64,000 nt of DNA from Desulfuromonas sp. KJ2020 (GCF_024197615.1 NZ_JAKUKE010000001.1:1069369-1133368), one strand, 5' to 3'; positions 1 through 9,807 are shown, numbered from the stretch's first letter. A program made the numbers and translations. Notes: generated by a model not told the origin, from the letters alone.

Positions 1-59
1 TTTGGTGTTTAAGGGCAAGGCGCATGGCGGAACGATAGCACAGCCCAGTGAGAAATACA

Positions 60-75
60 CTGTGCTTTTGCACAG
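60..75 (-). terminator. Small hairpin past the 3' end of the GGDEF-EAL gene
   Basis: A perfect 6-bp stem (CTGTGC / GCACAG) closes a 4-nt loop about 35 nt beyond the stop of the GGDEF-EAL gene. Read on the minus strand it is followed only by a mixed tract (TGTATTTC), so as a rho-independent terminator it is weak. Bases 1-109 show no gene. Confidence 0.3.
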
Positions 76-109
76 ATAGGATAGCCGATAAAGACGCCTG
101 CCTGGCGGC

Positions 110-2374
110 TTATGGCCTTTGCGCCACGCCGTTTTGAACCTGTTGTGCGATAAACGCGTCCAATGCTTCGACAGGCAGGGGTGGCGCGCAGAGGTAACCC
201 TGCATATCGGTACAGCCCTTTTCCAGAAGGTATTCAAGCTGTTCCGCTGTTTCCACGCCCTCGGCCAAAACCTGGAGGCCCAGGCTGCGGGCCAGAGCGA
301 TAACCGAGGCCGTGATGGCGGCATCGTCGCGATTTTCTGGAACCCCGCAGATGAAGGACTGGTCGATTTTGAGGCGGTCGATGGGAAAGTGTTTGAGATA
401 GTTAAGGGACGAGTAGCCGGTACCGAAATCGTCGATGGACAGGCGAATGCCGAGGGAGCGCAGATCCCGGAGGGTCTCTATGGTGTCTTCAGCGTTATCC
501 ATCAGCATGCTTTCCGTCAGTTCCAATTCCAGCCGGCGGGGGTTCAGTCCGGTCTCCGCCAAGGTCTGCTTGACGGTCTGGACCAGATTCGGTTCCTTGA
601 ATTGCTTTGGCGACAGATTGATGGCCACGGTGATCGGACCGAACTTTTTCTCCCAGGCCAGGCTCTGTTCACAGGCGGTCTTGAGAACCCAGCGGCCGAT
701 GGGAAGTATCAGCCCCGTTTCTTCGGCCAGAGGAATAAAGCTGCCAGGGGGAATCTTCCCGTTTTCCGGGTGATCCCAGCGCAGCAGGGCTTCAAAGCCG
801 AGCAGTCGGTTCTGCGCCATATCCATCTGGGGCTGGTATTCCAGAAACAATTCCCCGCGGTCCAGCGCCAGGCGCAGGTCATTGGTCAGCAGCAGTCGCT
901 GCAGCGCCCTGGCATTCATCTCATCAGAGAAGAACTGGTAGGTATTTCGTCCTTTGTTCTTCGCCTGGTACATGGCGGCATCCGCATTTTTGAGCAGCGT
1001 GTCGGCGTCACGGCCACTTCTGGGAAAGGTCGCCAGTCCAAGACTCGGAGTGATGGTGATGTCCATATTGCTCAGCCGGAAGGGGGCGACAAATTGTTTC
1101 AGCACCTTGTCGGCGATGGTAGCGGCATCACTTTCAGTTCTCATGTCAGGGAGAAGAAAGGCGAATTCATCGCCGCCAAAGCGCGATACGGTATCACTTT
1201 CCCGCATCGCCGCGGCCAGCCGCTGGGCTACCTCTTTGAGGAGGAGGTCGCCCTGGACGTGGCCCAGTGAGTCGTTGATGGCCTTAAAGTGGTCCAGATC
1301 GAGGAAAGCTACAGCCACCATATGCTTGTAACGTCGGGCCCGGGCCAGTTCCTGTTCGAGGCGATCGTGAAAGAGGTCACGGTTGGGGAGGTTGGTGAGT
1401 GTATCGTAATAGGCCAGCCGTTCGATGCGGGCCTCCGCTTTTTTGCGTTCGGTAATGTCGCGGAAGATGCCGCGTGTGGCGACAGGCTGTCCATTTTCGA
1501 AACGGCAGTTCACGCTCCCCTCGATGAGCAGCTTTTCTCCCTGTTTGGTAACAAAGGTGGCTTCCAGCCGGGCCACCTTTTTGCCGGCCAGGAGTTCGCG
1601 CAGAGTCGTAAGACAATGATCGGCGCTGTCGGAATGAATAAACTGGGAGATATAAAGGTTCTGGGATTCTTCCAGAGAATAGCCCAAGGCTTCGCGCCAG
1701 GCGCGGTTGACATAGAGAATTTTTCCTTCGGGCGAGGTACTCTGTATCAAATCGTTGGCATTTTCCAGCAGATCGAGATAGCGGGCCTCGCTTTCCCGCA
1801 GGGCCTGTTCCATGCGGCGGCGTTCGGTGATATTGCGGATGCTGCCGCGAATGGCGATGCGCCCTTTGGCATTTTTGATGGGCCGACAGGTGTGTTCGAT
1901 CCATTGCAGCTTGCCGTCGCGGGTGATGATCCGCAGTTCCCGGCAGGACTCGGCCAGCGCGCTGCTGGCATCCTCCAGCTGCTCCCGCCAGATGGGCAGG
2001 TCTTCGGGGTGGATGATTTTTTCCACCAGGCCGGGTTCTTCGTGGAACTCCTGGGGCGCATATCCGGAGACCATAAGACAGGCCGGGGAGAGATAGGAGA
2101 AGGTGCCATCGGGCCTTTTCAGATAGACACAGTCGGAAGCGAAGTCGGAAATCAGGCGAAAGCGAGTGGTGGCCCGCTGCAGGCGAATATGCCAGAGGCC
2201 CAGAAAAAGCCCGAAAAGGCCGCCGATCAACACGGGGACGACATAGGCTCGCGGATTGAGGGCAAGTGCCGCTCCGCCCAGGGACCATTTTTGCCCAGCC
2301 GACAAAAAAGCCATAAGGGCCATGCCGAGCAGGATGGCTCTGCTGAGGAAAAAAAAGAAAGCTTTTTGGGTCAT
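110..2374 (-). CDS. Membrane PAS-PAS-GGDEF-EAL protein, bifunctional c-di-GMP synthase/phosphodiesterase
   Basis: The 754-aa product has two N-terminal hydrophobic segments (about residues 5-27 and 43-62), two PAS domains (about 70-190 and 200-315), a GGDEF domain (about 322-480) and an EAL domain (about 500-740). The GGDEF signature is intact (RFGGDEF), with an RxxD inhibitory site (RESD) five residues upstream. The EAL domain keeps FEALLRW, the DDFGTG loop and the KID and AEGVET motifs. By family knowledge it could both make and degrade c-di-GMP. Which activity dominates cannot be read from sequence. The start lies 13 nt after the RNase Z-like gene, so the two are probably cotranscribed. 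The PAS domains suggest sensing of a small ligand, redox state or oxygen; no haem or flavin determinants were identified. Confidence 0.93.
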   Translation of the reverse strand: MTQKAFFFFLSRAILLGMALMAFLSAGQKWSLGGAALALNPRAYVVPVLIGGLFGLFLGLWHIRLQRATTRFRLISDFASDCVYLKRPDGTFSYLSPACLMVSGYAPQEFHEEPGLVEKIIHPEDLPIWREQLEDASSALAESCRELRIITRDGKLQWIEHTCRPIKNAKGRIAIRGSIRNITERRRMEQALRESEARYLDLLENANDLIQSTSPEGKILYVNRAWREALGYSLEESQNLYISQFIHSDSADHCLTTLRELLAGKKVARLEATFVTKQGEKLLIEGSVNCRFENGQPVATRGIFRDITERKKAEARIERLAYYDTLTNLPNRDLFHDRLEQELARARRYKHMVAVAFLDLDHFKAINDSLGHVQGDLLLKEVAQRLAAAMRESDTVSRFGGDEFAFLLPDMRTESDAATIADKVLKQFVAPFRLSNMDITITPSLGLATFPRSGRDADTLLKNADAAMYQAKNKGRNTYQFFSDEMNARALQRLLLTNDLRLALDRGELFLEYQPQMDMAQNRLLGFEALLRWDHPENGKIPPGSFIPLAEETGLILPIGRWVLKTACEQSLAWEKKFGPITVAINLSPKQFKEPNLVQTVKQTLAETGLNPRRLELELTESMLMDNAEDTIETLRDLRSLGIRLSIDDFGTGYSSLNYLKHFPIDRLKIDQSFICGVPENRDDAAITASVIALARSLGLQVLAEGVETAEQLEYLLEKGCTDMQGYLCAPPLPVEALDAFIAQQVQNGVAQRP

Positions 2375-2387
2375 GTTGTCTCGGTAG

Positions 2388-3401
2388 TCAAGTTTTTCCT
2401 GGGTTCTTCACGTTAGAAAAAGCGGCCATCGCCTCGTTCAGAAGCAGCTTCTCGTCGTGCAGATAGCGGGGTGAATGGTGAAAAACGCGAAGTTTTCCCA
2501 CCTCTGCCTCTCTGGCGATCTCGCCAGCCAGTCGGGCGGTCAGGTGATTTCTTTTTATGGCCCGCTCGAGGTCGGCATGGGCAAAGACCGCTTCGATGAC
2601 CAAAAGATGCGCCTGTGCGGCCAGGGCGGTGATGGCCCGGATGTTTGCCTCCGAAGGCGAGGCATCGGTAACATAGACGACCTTCATCCCTCGCTCGGTA
2701 TGAGCGACAGTATGATGAAGCTGGGCTAAGGATACGTGCAAAACCCCGCCCTTGGCAAGAGGAACCTCCAGCCGGGTCTGCCGGTCGACCCCCTGCCGCA
2801 AGAGATCCTTGAAGCGGGTCAGCCAGGGGCCAGGTAAAAACCCCTCCCTTTCAAGGGCGTCCTTGTGAATGGCGATGTGCAGGGACTCTTCCAGGCTGAA
2901 GGCCAGCGAGGTGATGTCCCCATGCGCCAGTGGCAGGGCGCGCACCCGGTAGTGGGGGCTGCGGTGCAGGATCCCGCCCGAGCAGTCAAATTCTCCGAGG
3001 GGCTCTGGGGCAAAGGCCCTGGCGGCCTCGAACCGGACCTCCTGACAGGACCTTTCGCCCCATTCGCGCACGACCAGGGTGAAGGCCAGGTCGTCGAAGA
3101 GATTCCAGGTGTAGCCGGCCAACCGGTGGGTTATGCGGCTGATGATGCCGGGCGGGCCGTAGAGATAAAGGGTGTGGTCGCTGTAGAGAAAGCCGCGCAG
3201 CAGGCTGTCGAAGCCGATCAGGTGATCGATATGGGCATGGGAGATGAAAACCGCGCTGATGCGGCTGCGGCATCCCGGTGACAGTCGGTGAAGGTCACCG
3301 CAGTCGAAAAGCAGCGCCTCCCGGTGGTGCGCGTGGCGCACGTAAAGGGCCGGATCGCCGAAGGGGCCGTTGATCAGTTTCGGGTAGAAAACGGAACGCA
3401 T
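2388..3401 (-). CDS. RNase Z-like metallo-beta-lactamase-fold hydrolase
   Basis: The 337-aa protein carries the metallo-beta-lactamase signature FISHAHIDHL (HxHxDH) near residue 57, a later Asp in VTDASPSE and a terminal His in FHHSPRY. This arrangement resembles RNase Z/ElaC, which removes tRNA 3' trailers. It lacks an obvious strong match to the ElaC exosite as far as I can judge, so another phosphodiester substrate is possible. I chose the ATG at 3401 (MRSVFYPK) rather than the longer frame to 3470, because a GGGAGAGAG ribosome site lies about 8 nt upstream and the extra N-terminus looks like non-coding sequence. It is followed after 13 nt by the GGDEF-EAL gene. Confidence 0.75.
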   Translation of the reverse strand: MRSVFYPKLINGPFGDPALYVRHAHHREALLFDCGDLHRLSPGCRSRISAVFISHAHIDHLIGFDSLLRGFLYSDHTLYLYGPPGIISRITHRLAGYTWNLFDDLAFTLVVREWGERSCQEVRFEAARAFAPEPLGEFDCSGGILHRSPHYRVRALPLAHGDITSLAFSLEESLHIAIHKDALEREGFLPGPWLTRFKDLLRQGVDRQTRLEVPLAKGGVLHVSLAQLHHTVAHTERGMKVVYVTDASPSEANIRAITALAAQAHLLVIEAVFAHADLERAIKRNHLTARLAGEIAREAEVGKLRVFHHSPRYLHDEKLLLNEAMAAFSNVKNPGKT

Positions 3402-3493
3402 GCCGCAGGCTCTCTCCCCCATGGGGTAAGGTGAAAATGACCGGCTCTTTCGCCGGTCCCCGGCATTCACTAAAATTTTACCGGGGGAATCTA

Positions 3494-3521
3494 TTGACAG
3501 TTTTCGGCTTCAGGTTAATTT
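3494..3521 (+). promoter_or_regulatory. Sigma-70-type promoter of the multihaem cytochrome gene
   Basis: A perfect -35 TTGACA (3494-3499) is followed after 16 nt by TAATTT (3516-3521). It lies about 65 nt upstream of the cytochrome start, in the divergent gap with the RNase Z-like gene. Assigned from sequence resemblance only. Confidence 0.5.
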
Positions 3522-3587
3522 TACTTTAACATGAAAGGCCCCTGATCCGCCGGGGAATAGGCCGGCGCCCTAAAAGGAGAGATGCTG

Positions 3588-5054
3588 ATGAAACAAGGTG
3601 TAAAAAAATGGCTGCTGGCGACCCTGGGAGTGCTCATTCTCCTGGGTGGCGGCACGGCCTCAGCCCAGACCGAGGTTTTCAACGTTGACAGGGAACTCTA
3701 CCCCTATTATCCCTCACTCATCAAATGGAACAAGTCGGGCGCCGAATTCACCGAGCCCGAAACCTGCGGGGGCTGCCATCCCCGGCAGTATGAAGAGTGG
3801 ACGGGGTCGGTGCATGCCCTGGCCTTTCAGGACCCGGTCTATCAGGGCGAGCTGGTCCTGGCGGTCAAGGCGGTGGGGCACAATATCTCGCGGCAGTGTG
3901 AAGGCTGCCACTCCCCCGCCGGCGTCGTCACCGGCGAAATCAAAGGACCGGGCCTCAAAGGTCTCAGCCCCATGGCGATGGCCGGGGTCTCCTGTGACAT
4001 CTGCCACTCCGTCAGCGGCGTGACCCATTGGCAGACGCCTTCCCACGAACCGGAAAACGGCTCGATGATTTTAACCCCCGGCGTCGAAACGCTCGATGGC
4101 ACCGTCTTGATCAAGAGAGGTCCGTCGGCGCCGGAAGATGGCTGCGGCGGCGGTTTCCATGAATGTGAACAGTCCGATCTGCATCAGCGGGCCGACCTGT
4201 GCGCCTCCTGCCACCAGGTCTATCACTACGCGGCGCATTACCCCCTGGAAGCGACCTATGTGGAATGGAAGCATGGCCCCTACGCTCAGAAGGGCATTCT
4301 CTGTCAAGACTGTCACATGGTGGATACGCCGACCTTCCTGCGCACCGCCGACACCTTTGAAAAGCCCTCACGGGGCGAGTATCATCACTATTTCAACGGC
4401 GCCAACTATCTTCTCTATCACCTGGCCCGAGCCGCGGCCGAGAAGAGCGCGGACGCGGAGCTTGTGAAGAATCTGGACCATAAATTCCAGATGTCCGTTG
4501 ATCGGCTCAAGGCCGCAGCCGAGCTCGAAATCGCTCCCATCTATGGTGAAAACACCCTGCAGGAAGTGAGGGTGCGGGTCAAAAATGTGCGGGCCGGTCA
4601 CAATCTGCCGACTTCTTTGACGAATATCCGGGAGATGTGGCTGGAGGTGACGGTGAAGGACGGCCAGGGCAAGATCCTTTACGCCAGCGGCGGTTTGGAC
4701 GAGCAGGGCCGTCTGCAGGAAAATACCCGTGTTTTCAATTCGGAAGGGGCGGACGAAAATTTCCACTTCGTCGTCAATCCCTGGGAAATCACCTCGTTCT
4801 CCAAGCATGACACCATCCCCCCACGGGGATACAAGGATGTGCACTACGGGGTTGCTGGTCTGCCGAAAGAAGGGCGCCTCGAATTCGAGGCACGCCTGCG
4901 CTACCGTCAGGCGGATCAAAAGATTGCCGAAAAGTTATTGAGTTCGGTTCCTGCCGATATCAATCTCGAAGAAATCTACGGACTCAAGGCCGTGCCGCAG
5001 CTTCCTGTCGTCGACATGGCCACAGCCAAGGCCAGCATCGGGGCGCGGCCCTAG
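3588..5054 (+). CDS. Exported five-haem c-type cytochrome
   Basis: The 488-aa protein begins with a signal peptide (MKQGVKKW, then a hydrophobic run ending in AQT), so it is predicted to act outside the inner membrane. Five CxxCH haem-binding sites are visible near residues 60, 104, 136, 205 and 239, which attach five haems c. The C-terminal half (about 300-485) has no haem sites and looks beta-rich. It resembles extra domains in multihaem cytochromes of metal-reducing deltaproteobacteria. The ATG at 3588 is preferred over 3582, because AAGGAG at 3574-3579 is 8 nt from the former but only 2 nt from the latter. The gene stands alone between its own promoter and a terminator. The redox partner is unknown; respiratory or detoxifying electron transfer is inferred. 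Confidence 0.88.
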   Translation: MKQGVKKWLLATLGVLILLGGGTASAQTEVFNVDRELYPYYPSLIKWNKSGAEFTEPETCGGCHPRQYEEWTGSVHALAFQDPVYQGELVLAVKAVGHNISRQCEGCHSPAGVVTGEIKGPGLKGLSPMAMAGVSCDICHSVSGVTHWQTPSHEPENGSMILTPGVETLDGTVLIKRGPSAPEDGCGGGFHECEQSDLHQRADLCASCHQVYHYAAHYPLEATYVEWKHGPYAQKGILCQDCHMVDTPTFLRTADTFEKPSRGEYHHYFNGANYLLYHLARAAAEKSADAELVKNLDHKFQMSVDRLKAAAELEIAPIYGENTLQEVRVRVKNVRAGHNLPTSLTNIREMWLEVTVKDGQGKILYASGGLDEQGRLQENTRVFNSEGADENFHFVVNPWEITSFSKHDTIPPRGYKDVHYGVAGLPKEGRLEFEARLRYRQADQKIAEKLLSSVPADINLEEIYGLKAVPQLPVVDMATAKASIGARP

Positions 5055-5078
5055 GGTGATGCGCTGATGTGCGGGTAA

Positions 5079-5114
5079 AAAAGGGGTCCCCGCTTTCCCG
5101 CGAGGACCCCTTTT
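5079..5114. terminator. Bidirectional rho-independent terminator
   Basis: An 11-bp perfect stem AAAAGGGGTCC / GGACCCCTTTT closes a 14-nt loop, with T-rich flanks in both directions. It lies between the stops of the converging cytochrome (+) and htrA (-) genes and serves both. Confidence 0.85.
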
Positions 5115-5139
5115 GACTGGGGCGCTGGCCGATAAAAGC

Positions 5140-6525
5140 CTAGCGGACTTTGACCGGCGCGTAGAAAAAGCCTTCACCCCGCTGGACCAAAAGACGGATG
5201 ACGTCGTCCTTTTTGGTCTTGGCCAGGATCTGCTTGAAGACGCTCACCTTGGGGGTGCTGGTCCCGTTCGCTTCGAGGATGAGATCCCCGGGCCGCAGGT
5301 TGGCTTCCGCCGCCGGGCCGTCGGGCGCCACGGCGGTGATGAGAACACCTTCGGTCTGCCCCAGCCCGAAGCGACGCGCATTATCGGCGGTAAGGTCAGC
5401 GAGCGAAAGGCCGATCTGGCCGGATTCGCCGCCGGATGCCACCTGCACGACACCTTCCTCCTCCAGCAGTCCGACGACGACCGCGAGTTTTTTCGTTTTG
5501 CCGTTGCGGAACACCTCTACGGGAACGCTCTTGTCCACGGGGGTCGAAGCGACCAGGCGAGGCAGGTCGCTGATGTTTTCGACCTGGTGGCCATCAAAGG
5601 AAAGAATGATATCCCCTCTGGCGATTCCGGCTTTTTCAGCCGGAGAATCTGCGGTGACGCTGGTCACCAGGGCCCCCTGGGCTTTATCCAGGTCAAAGGA
5701 CGCCGCCAGTTCTTCGGAGACCGCCTGTACGGAGACGCCGAGCCAGCCGCGGGTGACGTGACCTTTTTCTTTGAGCTGGGGGATGATTCCTTTGGCCAGG
5801 TCAATGGGAATAGCGAAGCCGATACCTTGGCCGCCCGCGACGATGGCCGTGTTGATCCCGACCACCTCCCCTTGGGCATTAAACAGCGGCCCGCCCGAGT
5901 TGCCCGGGTTGATGGAGGCGTCCGTCTGGATGAAATCGTCATAGGGGCCCGCTCCGATCACCCGTCCTTTGGCGGAGACAATACCGGCGGTGACGGTCTG
6001 TTCGAGGCCGAAGGGATTGCCGATGGCCATGACCCATTCACCGACTTGCAGGCTGTCGCTGCTGCCCAGGGTGACGACCGGCAGGTCGACTCCGGCGTCG
6101 ATTTTCAGCAGGGCCAGGTCGATCTTGGGGTCAAGGCCTTTGATCGTCGCGGAGAAGGTGCGGCCGTCACTGAGTTGTACCTTGATTTCGTCGGCTCCGT
6201 CCACGACATGGTCATTGGTGAGGATGTAGCCGTCATGCGAGATGATGAAGCCCGAACCGAGGGAGCGCTGCTTCTGGGGCATATTGGGGTGCCCCTGGAA
6301 AAAACGGTTGAAAAAATCGTTGAAAAAATCATCCTGGGGGGTGCCGGGGCCGGGCATGATCGGCATGCGTGGTTTAGTCGTCTTGGAGGTGTTGATGTTG
6401 ACGACGGCGGGCTTGAGCTCTTGGGAGAGGGTAACGAAATCAGGGGGAGTAGCCGCGGCCGGCAAAGCGTAAAGCACAATGGCGGCTAGGGCCGGCCACA
6501 GGAAACGAAAGGCCATTTTTTTCAT
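5140..6525 (-). CDS. htrA: Periplasmic serine protease HtrA/DegP (Do) family
   Basis: The 461-aa protein has a signal peptide (about 1-25), a trypsin-like domain with the complete triad His106 (TNDHVV), Asp136 (DPKID) and Ser210 (GNSGGPL), and two C-terminal PDZ domains (about 255-345 and 365-455). This is the usual DegP/DegQ/MucD layout and length, for degradation and chaperoning of misfolded envelope proteins. It lies 157 nt downstream of a histidine kinase on the same strand. A regulator-kinase-protease order recalls envelope-stress modules of the CpxAR-DegP kind. Regulation by that pair is an inference. It ends at the shared terminator with the cytochrome gene. Confidence 0.93.
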   Translation of the reverse strand: MKKMAFRFLWPALAAIVLYALPAAATPPDFVTLSQELKPAVVNINTSKTTKPRMPIMPGPGTPQDDFFNDFFNRFFQGHPNMPQKQRSLGSGFIISHDGYILTNDHVVDGADEIKVQLSDGRTFSATIKGLDPKIDLALLKIDAGVDLPVVTLGSSDSLQVGEWVMAIGNPFGLEQTVTAGIVSAKGRVIGAGPYDDFIQTDASINPGNSGGPLFNAQGEVVGINTAIVAGGQGIGFAIPIDLAKGIIPQLKEKGHVTRGWLGVSVQAVSEELAASFDLDKAQGALVTSVTADSPAEKAGIARGDIILSFDGHQVENISDLPRLVASTPVDKSVPVEVFRNGKTKKLAVVVGLLEEEGVVQVASGGESGQIGLSLADLTADNARRFGLGQTEGVLITAVAPDGPAAEANLRPGDLILEANGTSTPKVSVFKQILAKTKKDDVIRLLVQRGEGFFYAPVKVR

Positions 6526-6682
6526 GAGTTCCTCCTCGGTGCGGAAAATGAGCCGCCGGGCCGGCGGTGAAAAAGCAGGATAGGTCCGGATGAAGGGCTG
6601 AATGGAGGTTATGTAATCACTGCCCCGGTGCTTGTCAATGGGGTGGTCTACCGCGGCATCCGTAGGAAGGGCTCAGAAAGGC

Positions 6683-8113
6683 TCACTTTTTGACGGCCTC
6701 CGGGCCAGCCAAGGGCAGAATGACGGTAAAGGTACTGCCTTTGCCGGGGGTAGAGCGGACCTCGATACGGCCGTGATGGACGTCGACGATCCACTTGACG
6801 ATAGAGAGTCCCAGGCCGGTGCCGCCATCTTCCCGGTTGCGGGCTTCGTCAATGCGATAGAAGCGGTCAAAGATGTGGGGCAGGTGTTCGGCCGGGATGC
6901 CGACCCCGGTGTCGGTGATGGACAGGATGGCAAAACCGCGGTCCATGGTGACGGCAATGTCGATCCTGCCTCCCGACGGCGTGTATTTGATGGCATTGCC
7001 CAGCAGGTTGAGGAACATCTGCCGCAGTCGCAGTTCATCCCCCCGCAGCATGATTTCCTCCGCGACCTGCAGCTGGAGGTTCACGCCGATCTGCTTTGGC
7101 TCCGCCAGCGCTCGTCCTTGGAGATAGAGTTCCTGAATAAGGTCGCTAAAGCTGAATTCGGTGGGAATCAGCGGAAGATCCCCCGATTCGCTTTTGGCCA
7201 GGGTGAGCAGGTCCTCGATGATGCGCCCCATGCGGCTGATCTCTTCCATATTGGAGGCCAGCGCCTTGCGGAATTCCTCCGGCTCCTTGGCCCAGCGCAG
7301 GGCGACCTCGGTTTCCCCTCGCAGAATGGTCAGGGGGGTGCGCAGCTCGTGGGAAGCGTCGCCGGAAAACTGTTTGATGCGGCGAAAGGCATTTTCCAGA
7401 TCATCGAGCATCTGGTTGAAGGTGGCGGTCAGCTCGGAAATTTCGTCCTGGTTGTTCGCAACCGGCAGGCGCTCGCTCAGATTCTCCGCATTGATCCGCC
7501 TAACGGCCCGGGTGACGCGGGCGACGGGTTTCAGGGCTTTGCCGGCCAACAGCCAGGCTCCCAATGAGGTGATGAGTAAAACAGCCGGCCCCAGCAGAAA
7601 GAAGGTGAGGCGCAGGTCGGCGATTTCGTGGTCGATGGAGGCCAGGCTGTAGCCGATCTGAACCATGGTGGAATTTCGGTTCCCCGGCTCGATAGGGTAG
7701 GTCAGCAGGCGAATGGGGTGGTGGTCCAGCTTTTCGAGAGTCTCGAAATGGGGGATGCCCCTCTCGGCGTGCTGCAGGGCCGTCTTGCTCAGGGGGAGGC
7801 TGAAGTCCAGCAGGTTGCTGGAAGAACAGGCGATGCTGCCCCGTTCATTGAGAATCTGCACGTACTCGCCCCAGTTGCGTTGACGCAGGTAGGCTTCAAG
7901 TCGTTCGCAGGGGGTGCTGGCCGTCAGGTTCTCGTGCAGGATGCTGCTGAAAGTGCTGACGTCGGCGGCAATGAGCAGCAGCCGTTCATCCACATGGCCG
8001 AGCTGGTTTCTCGACAGGTAGGCGTTCAGACCATAACCGCTGGCCGTCAGAATGACGGCCAGGGTCAGGGCATAAAGGCAGGTCAGGCGAAATCGGATGG
8101 AGCGGAGGAGCAA
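6683..8113 (-). CDS. Two-component sensor histidine kinase with HAMP domain
   Basis: The 476-aa kinase has a first membrane segment (about 8-28), a periplasmic sensor (about 30-165), a second membrane segment (about 168-190), a HAMP linker (to about 243), a HisKA domain with phospho-acceptor His255 (SHELRTP), and a HATPase domain with GNAIKYTP, DTGVGI and GTGLGLSI boxes. The start is a TTG directly after the TAG of the response regulator gene, preceded by an AAGGAGGA ribosome site that lies inside that gene. The pair is therefore translationally coupled. It resembles CusS-type kinases, but no metal-binding motif is evident in the sensor region. Confidence 0.92.
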   Translation of the reverse strand: MLLRSIRFRLTCLYALTLAVILTASGYGLNAYLSRNQLGHVDERLLLIAADVSTFSSILHENLTASTPCERLEAYLRQRNWGEYVQILNERGSIACSSSNLLDFSLPLSKTALQHAERGIPHFETLEKLDHHPIRLLTYPIEPGNRNSTMVQIGYSLASIDHEIADLRLTFFLLGPAVLLITSLGAWLLAGKALKPVARVTRAVRRINAENLSERLPVANNQDEISELTATFNQMLDDLENAFRRIKQFSGDASHELRTPLTILRGETEVALRWAKEPEEFRKALASNMEEISRMGRIIEDLLTLAKSESGDLPLIPTEFSFSDLIQELYLQGRALAEPKQIGVNLQLQVAEEIMLRGDELRLRQMFLNLLGNAIKYTPSGGRIDIAVTMDRGFAILSITDTGVGIPAEHLPHIFDRFYRIDEARNREDGGTGLGLSIVKWIVDVHHGRIEVRSTPGKGSTFTVILPLAGPEAVKK

Positions 8114-8785
8114 CTATTCCTCCTTCAAAACGTATCCCACGCCGCGAACGGTATGGATCAGTTTGTTGTCGTAATCGCGATCCACCTTTTTGCGCAGATA
8201 ATTGACATAGACATCGATGATGTTGGTGAAAGAATCAAAGGTGTAGTCCCAGACATGTTCGGCGATCATCGTCCTTGTCAGAATCTGGTTGGGGTTGCGC
8301 ATGAAGTATTCGAGCAGCGCGTATTCCTTGGCGGTCAAATCGATCTCCTTGTTGCTGCGCCAGACCTTGTGAGCGACGGGGTCGAGACGCAGATCAGCAA
8401 AGAGAAGTTCGGCCCCGCGGTCCTTCTTGCCCCGACGCAGCAGGGCTTTGACCCGGGCCAGGAGTTCGGCGAAAGCGAAGGGCTTGGTGAGATAGTCGTC
8501 ACTGCCGGAATCGAGGCCCGACACGATGTCCTGCACGGTGTCCTTGGCGGTCAGGCAGAGGACGGGATGGTTGACCTGCCTCTTGCGCAGCTCCTTGATG
8601 ACGGTAAGGCCGTCCATCTTCGGCAGCATGATATCCATGATGACGAGGTCGTAGGGGTTGCTCTCGCCCATATAGAGGCCCTCTTCCCCATCATAGGCAA
8701 TATCCACCTCGTAGTTTTCCTCTTCCAGACCCCGCTTGATGAAGCTGGCGACTTTTTTTTCGTCTTCTACGACAAGAATGCGCAT
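8114..8785 (-). CDS. OmpR/PhoB-family response regulator
   Basis: The 223-aa protein combines a receiver domain (phospho-acceptor Asp51 in VIMDIMLP, Lys in LTKPFAF) with a C-terminal winged helix ending in HTVRGVGYVL. It is the partner of the directly adjoining kinase and presumably binds direct repeats upstream of its targets. The htrA gene downstream is a candidate target. The gene follows ppsR by 93 nt on the same strand. Confidence 0.93.
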   Translation of the reverse strand: MRILVVEDEKKVASFIKRGLEEENYEVDIAYDGEEGLYMGESNPYDLVIMDIMLPKMDGLTVIKELRKRQVNHPVLCLTAKDTVQDIVSGLDSGSDDYLTKPFAFAELLARVKALLRRGKKDRGAELLFADLRLDPVAHKVWRSNKEIDLTAKEYALLEYFMRNPNQILTRTMIAEHVWDYTFDSFTNIIDVYVNYLRKKVDRDYDNKLIHTVRGVGYVLKEE

Positions 8786-8878
8786 CCTGTTCTCCTTTGG
8801 TTCCGCAGGGGAACGTTGACAAAGATGAATAAGCGATCCCGGCCACTTTTCATTGCCGGACAGCGGAAATAAAGCCCC

Positions 8879-9685
8879 TTACTTCAATTTTAACTTGACG
8901 AGAACTTCGTTGGCCGTTTCTTCCACGGCTTTTCCCGACACATCGATCACGACCCATCCCTGCCGCCGGAAAAAAGCCTTGGCGAAGGCCAATTCCTCTT
9001 CGATCTTTTCATAGTCGGCGTAGGCCGTGCGGGAGTCCTGACCGAGATTGCGCAGCCGGGCGGCCCGTAATTCCATCAGACGCTCGGGATCAATGACCAG
9101 GCCGGCAACTTTCTGGGGGTCGACATGGAAGATTTCTTCCGGCAGGTCAATCCCCTGCACCATCGGCACGTTGGCCACCTTCCAGCCCCGATGAGCCAGG
9201 TAGATGGACAGCGGGGTCTTGCTGGTGCGCGAGATGCCGACCAGGACGATATCCGCCTTGGTGAGGTGGCGGGTTTCCTGGCCGTCATCATGACGCACGG
9301 TGAACTCCACCGCGTCGATGCGACGAAAATAGTCCTCGTCGATGCGGTGCAGCAGCCCCGGCGTTTCCCCGGGTGAGCGGCCGAAGAATTCCGCCAGCTT
9401 CATCAGCAGGGGCGTGATAAGGTCCAGGCAGGAAAGGCCGAGGGCATCGCATTCGTCATGAACGAGCTGGGCCAGGTCGCGATTGACGATAGTGTAGACG
9501 ACGATGGCGTTCTGCTTGAGCGCCTGATCCAGGGCCTCGTATACCTGGCTCTTGCTCCTGACGTTGGAGATCCGGTTGATTTTGACCTCTTTGTCGCGGA
9601 ACTGGGTCAGGCCCGCCATGACGATCTTCTCGGCGGTTTCCCCGGTGGCGTCAGAGAGCAGATATACGAGCTGGGGAGCCCCCAT
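8879..9685 (-). CDS. ppsR: Phosphoenolpyruvate synthase (or PPDK) regulatory kinase/pyrophosphorylase
   Basis: The 268-aa protein matches the PPSR/DUF299 family. It has the N-terminal [12 protein letters not shown] motif and a P-loop-like GISRTSKT at 150-157. Family members use ADP to phosphorylate a threonine of PEP synthase or pyruvate phosphate dikinase, and reverse this with phosphate, which switches gluconeogenic PEP formation. No ppsA or ppdK lies in the window, so the target is elsewhere. The start has GAGGAA 8 nt upstream. The leader before it contains an unusual mini-ORF hairpin. Confidence 0.92.
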   Translation of the reverse strand: MGAPQLVYLLSDATGETAEKIVMAGLTQFRDKEVKINRISNVRSKSQVYEALDQALKQNAIVVYTIVNRDLAQLVHDECDALGLSCLDLITPLLMKLAEFFGRSPGETPGLLHRIDEDYFRRIDAVEFTVRHDDGQETRHLTKADIVLVGISRTSKTPLSIYLAHRGWKVANVPMVQGIDLPEEIFHVDPQKVAGLVIDPERLMELRAARLRNLGQDSRTAYADYEKIEEELAFAKAFFRRQGWVVIDVSGKAVEETANEVLVKLKLK

Positions 9686-9807
9686 AAAATTTCCTCATGA
9701 ACTTTTCATTAGCAGTTTAGCATGGATGTCACCGCGGGCAATGGCGAGACAGTCCTGATTTTCTTCTCCACAGCCTTCTGCCGACGGCTGCTCTGAACCC
9801 CTATCAC

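Noticed and set aside
84-91. GCCGATAA, a match to the flagellar sigma-28 -10 element
   Set aside because: No TAAA-type -35 lies at the right distance and no gene starts downstream on that strand.
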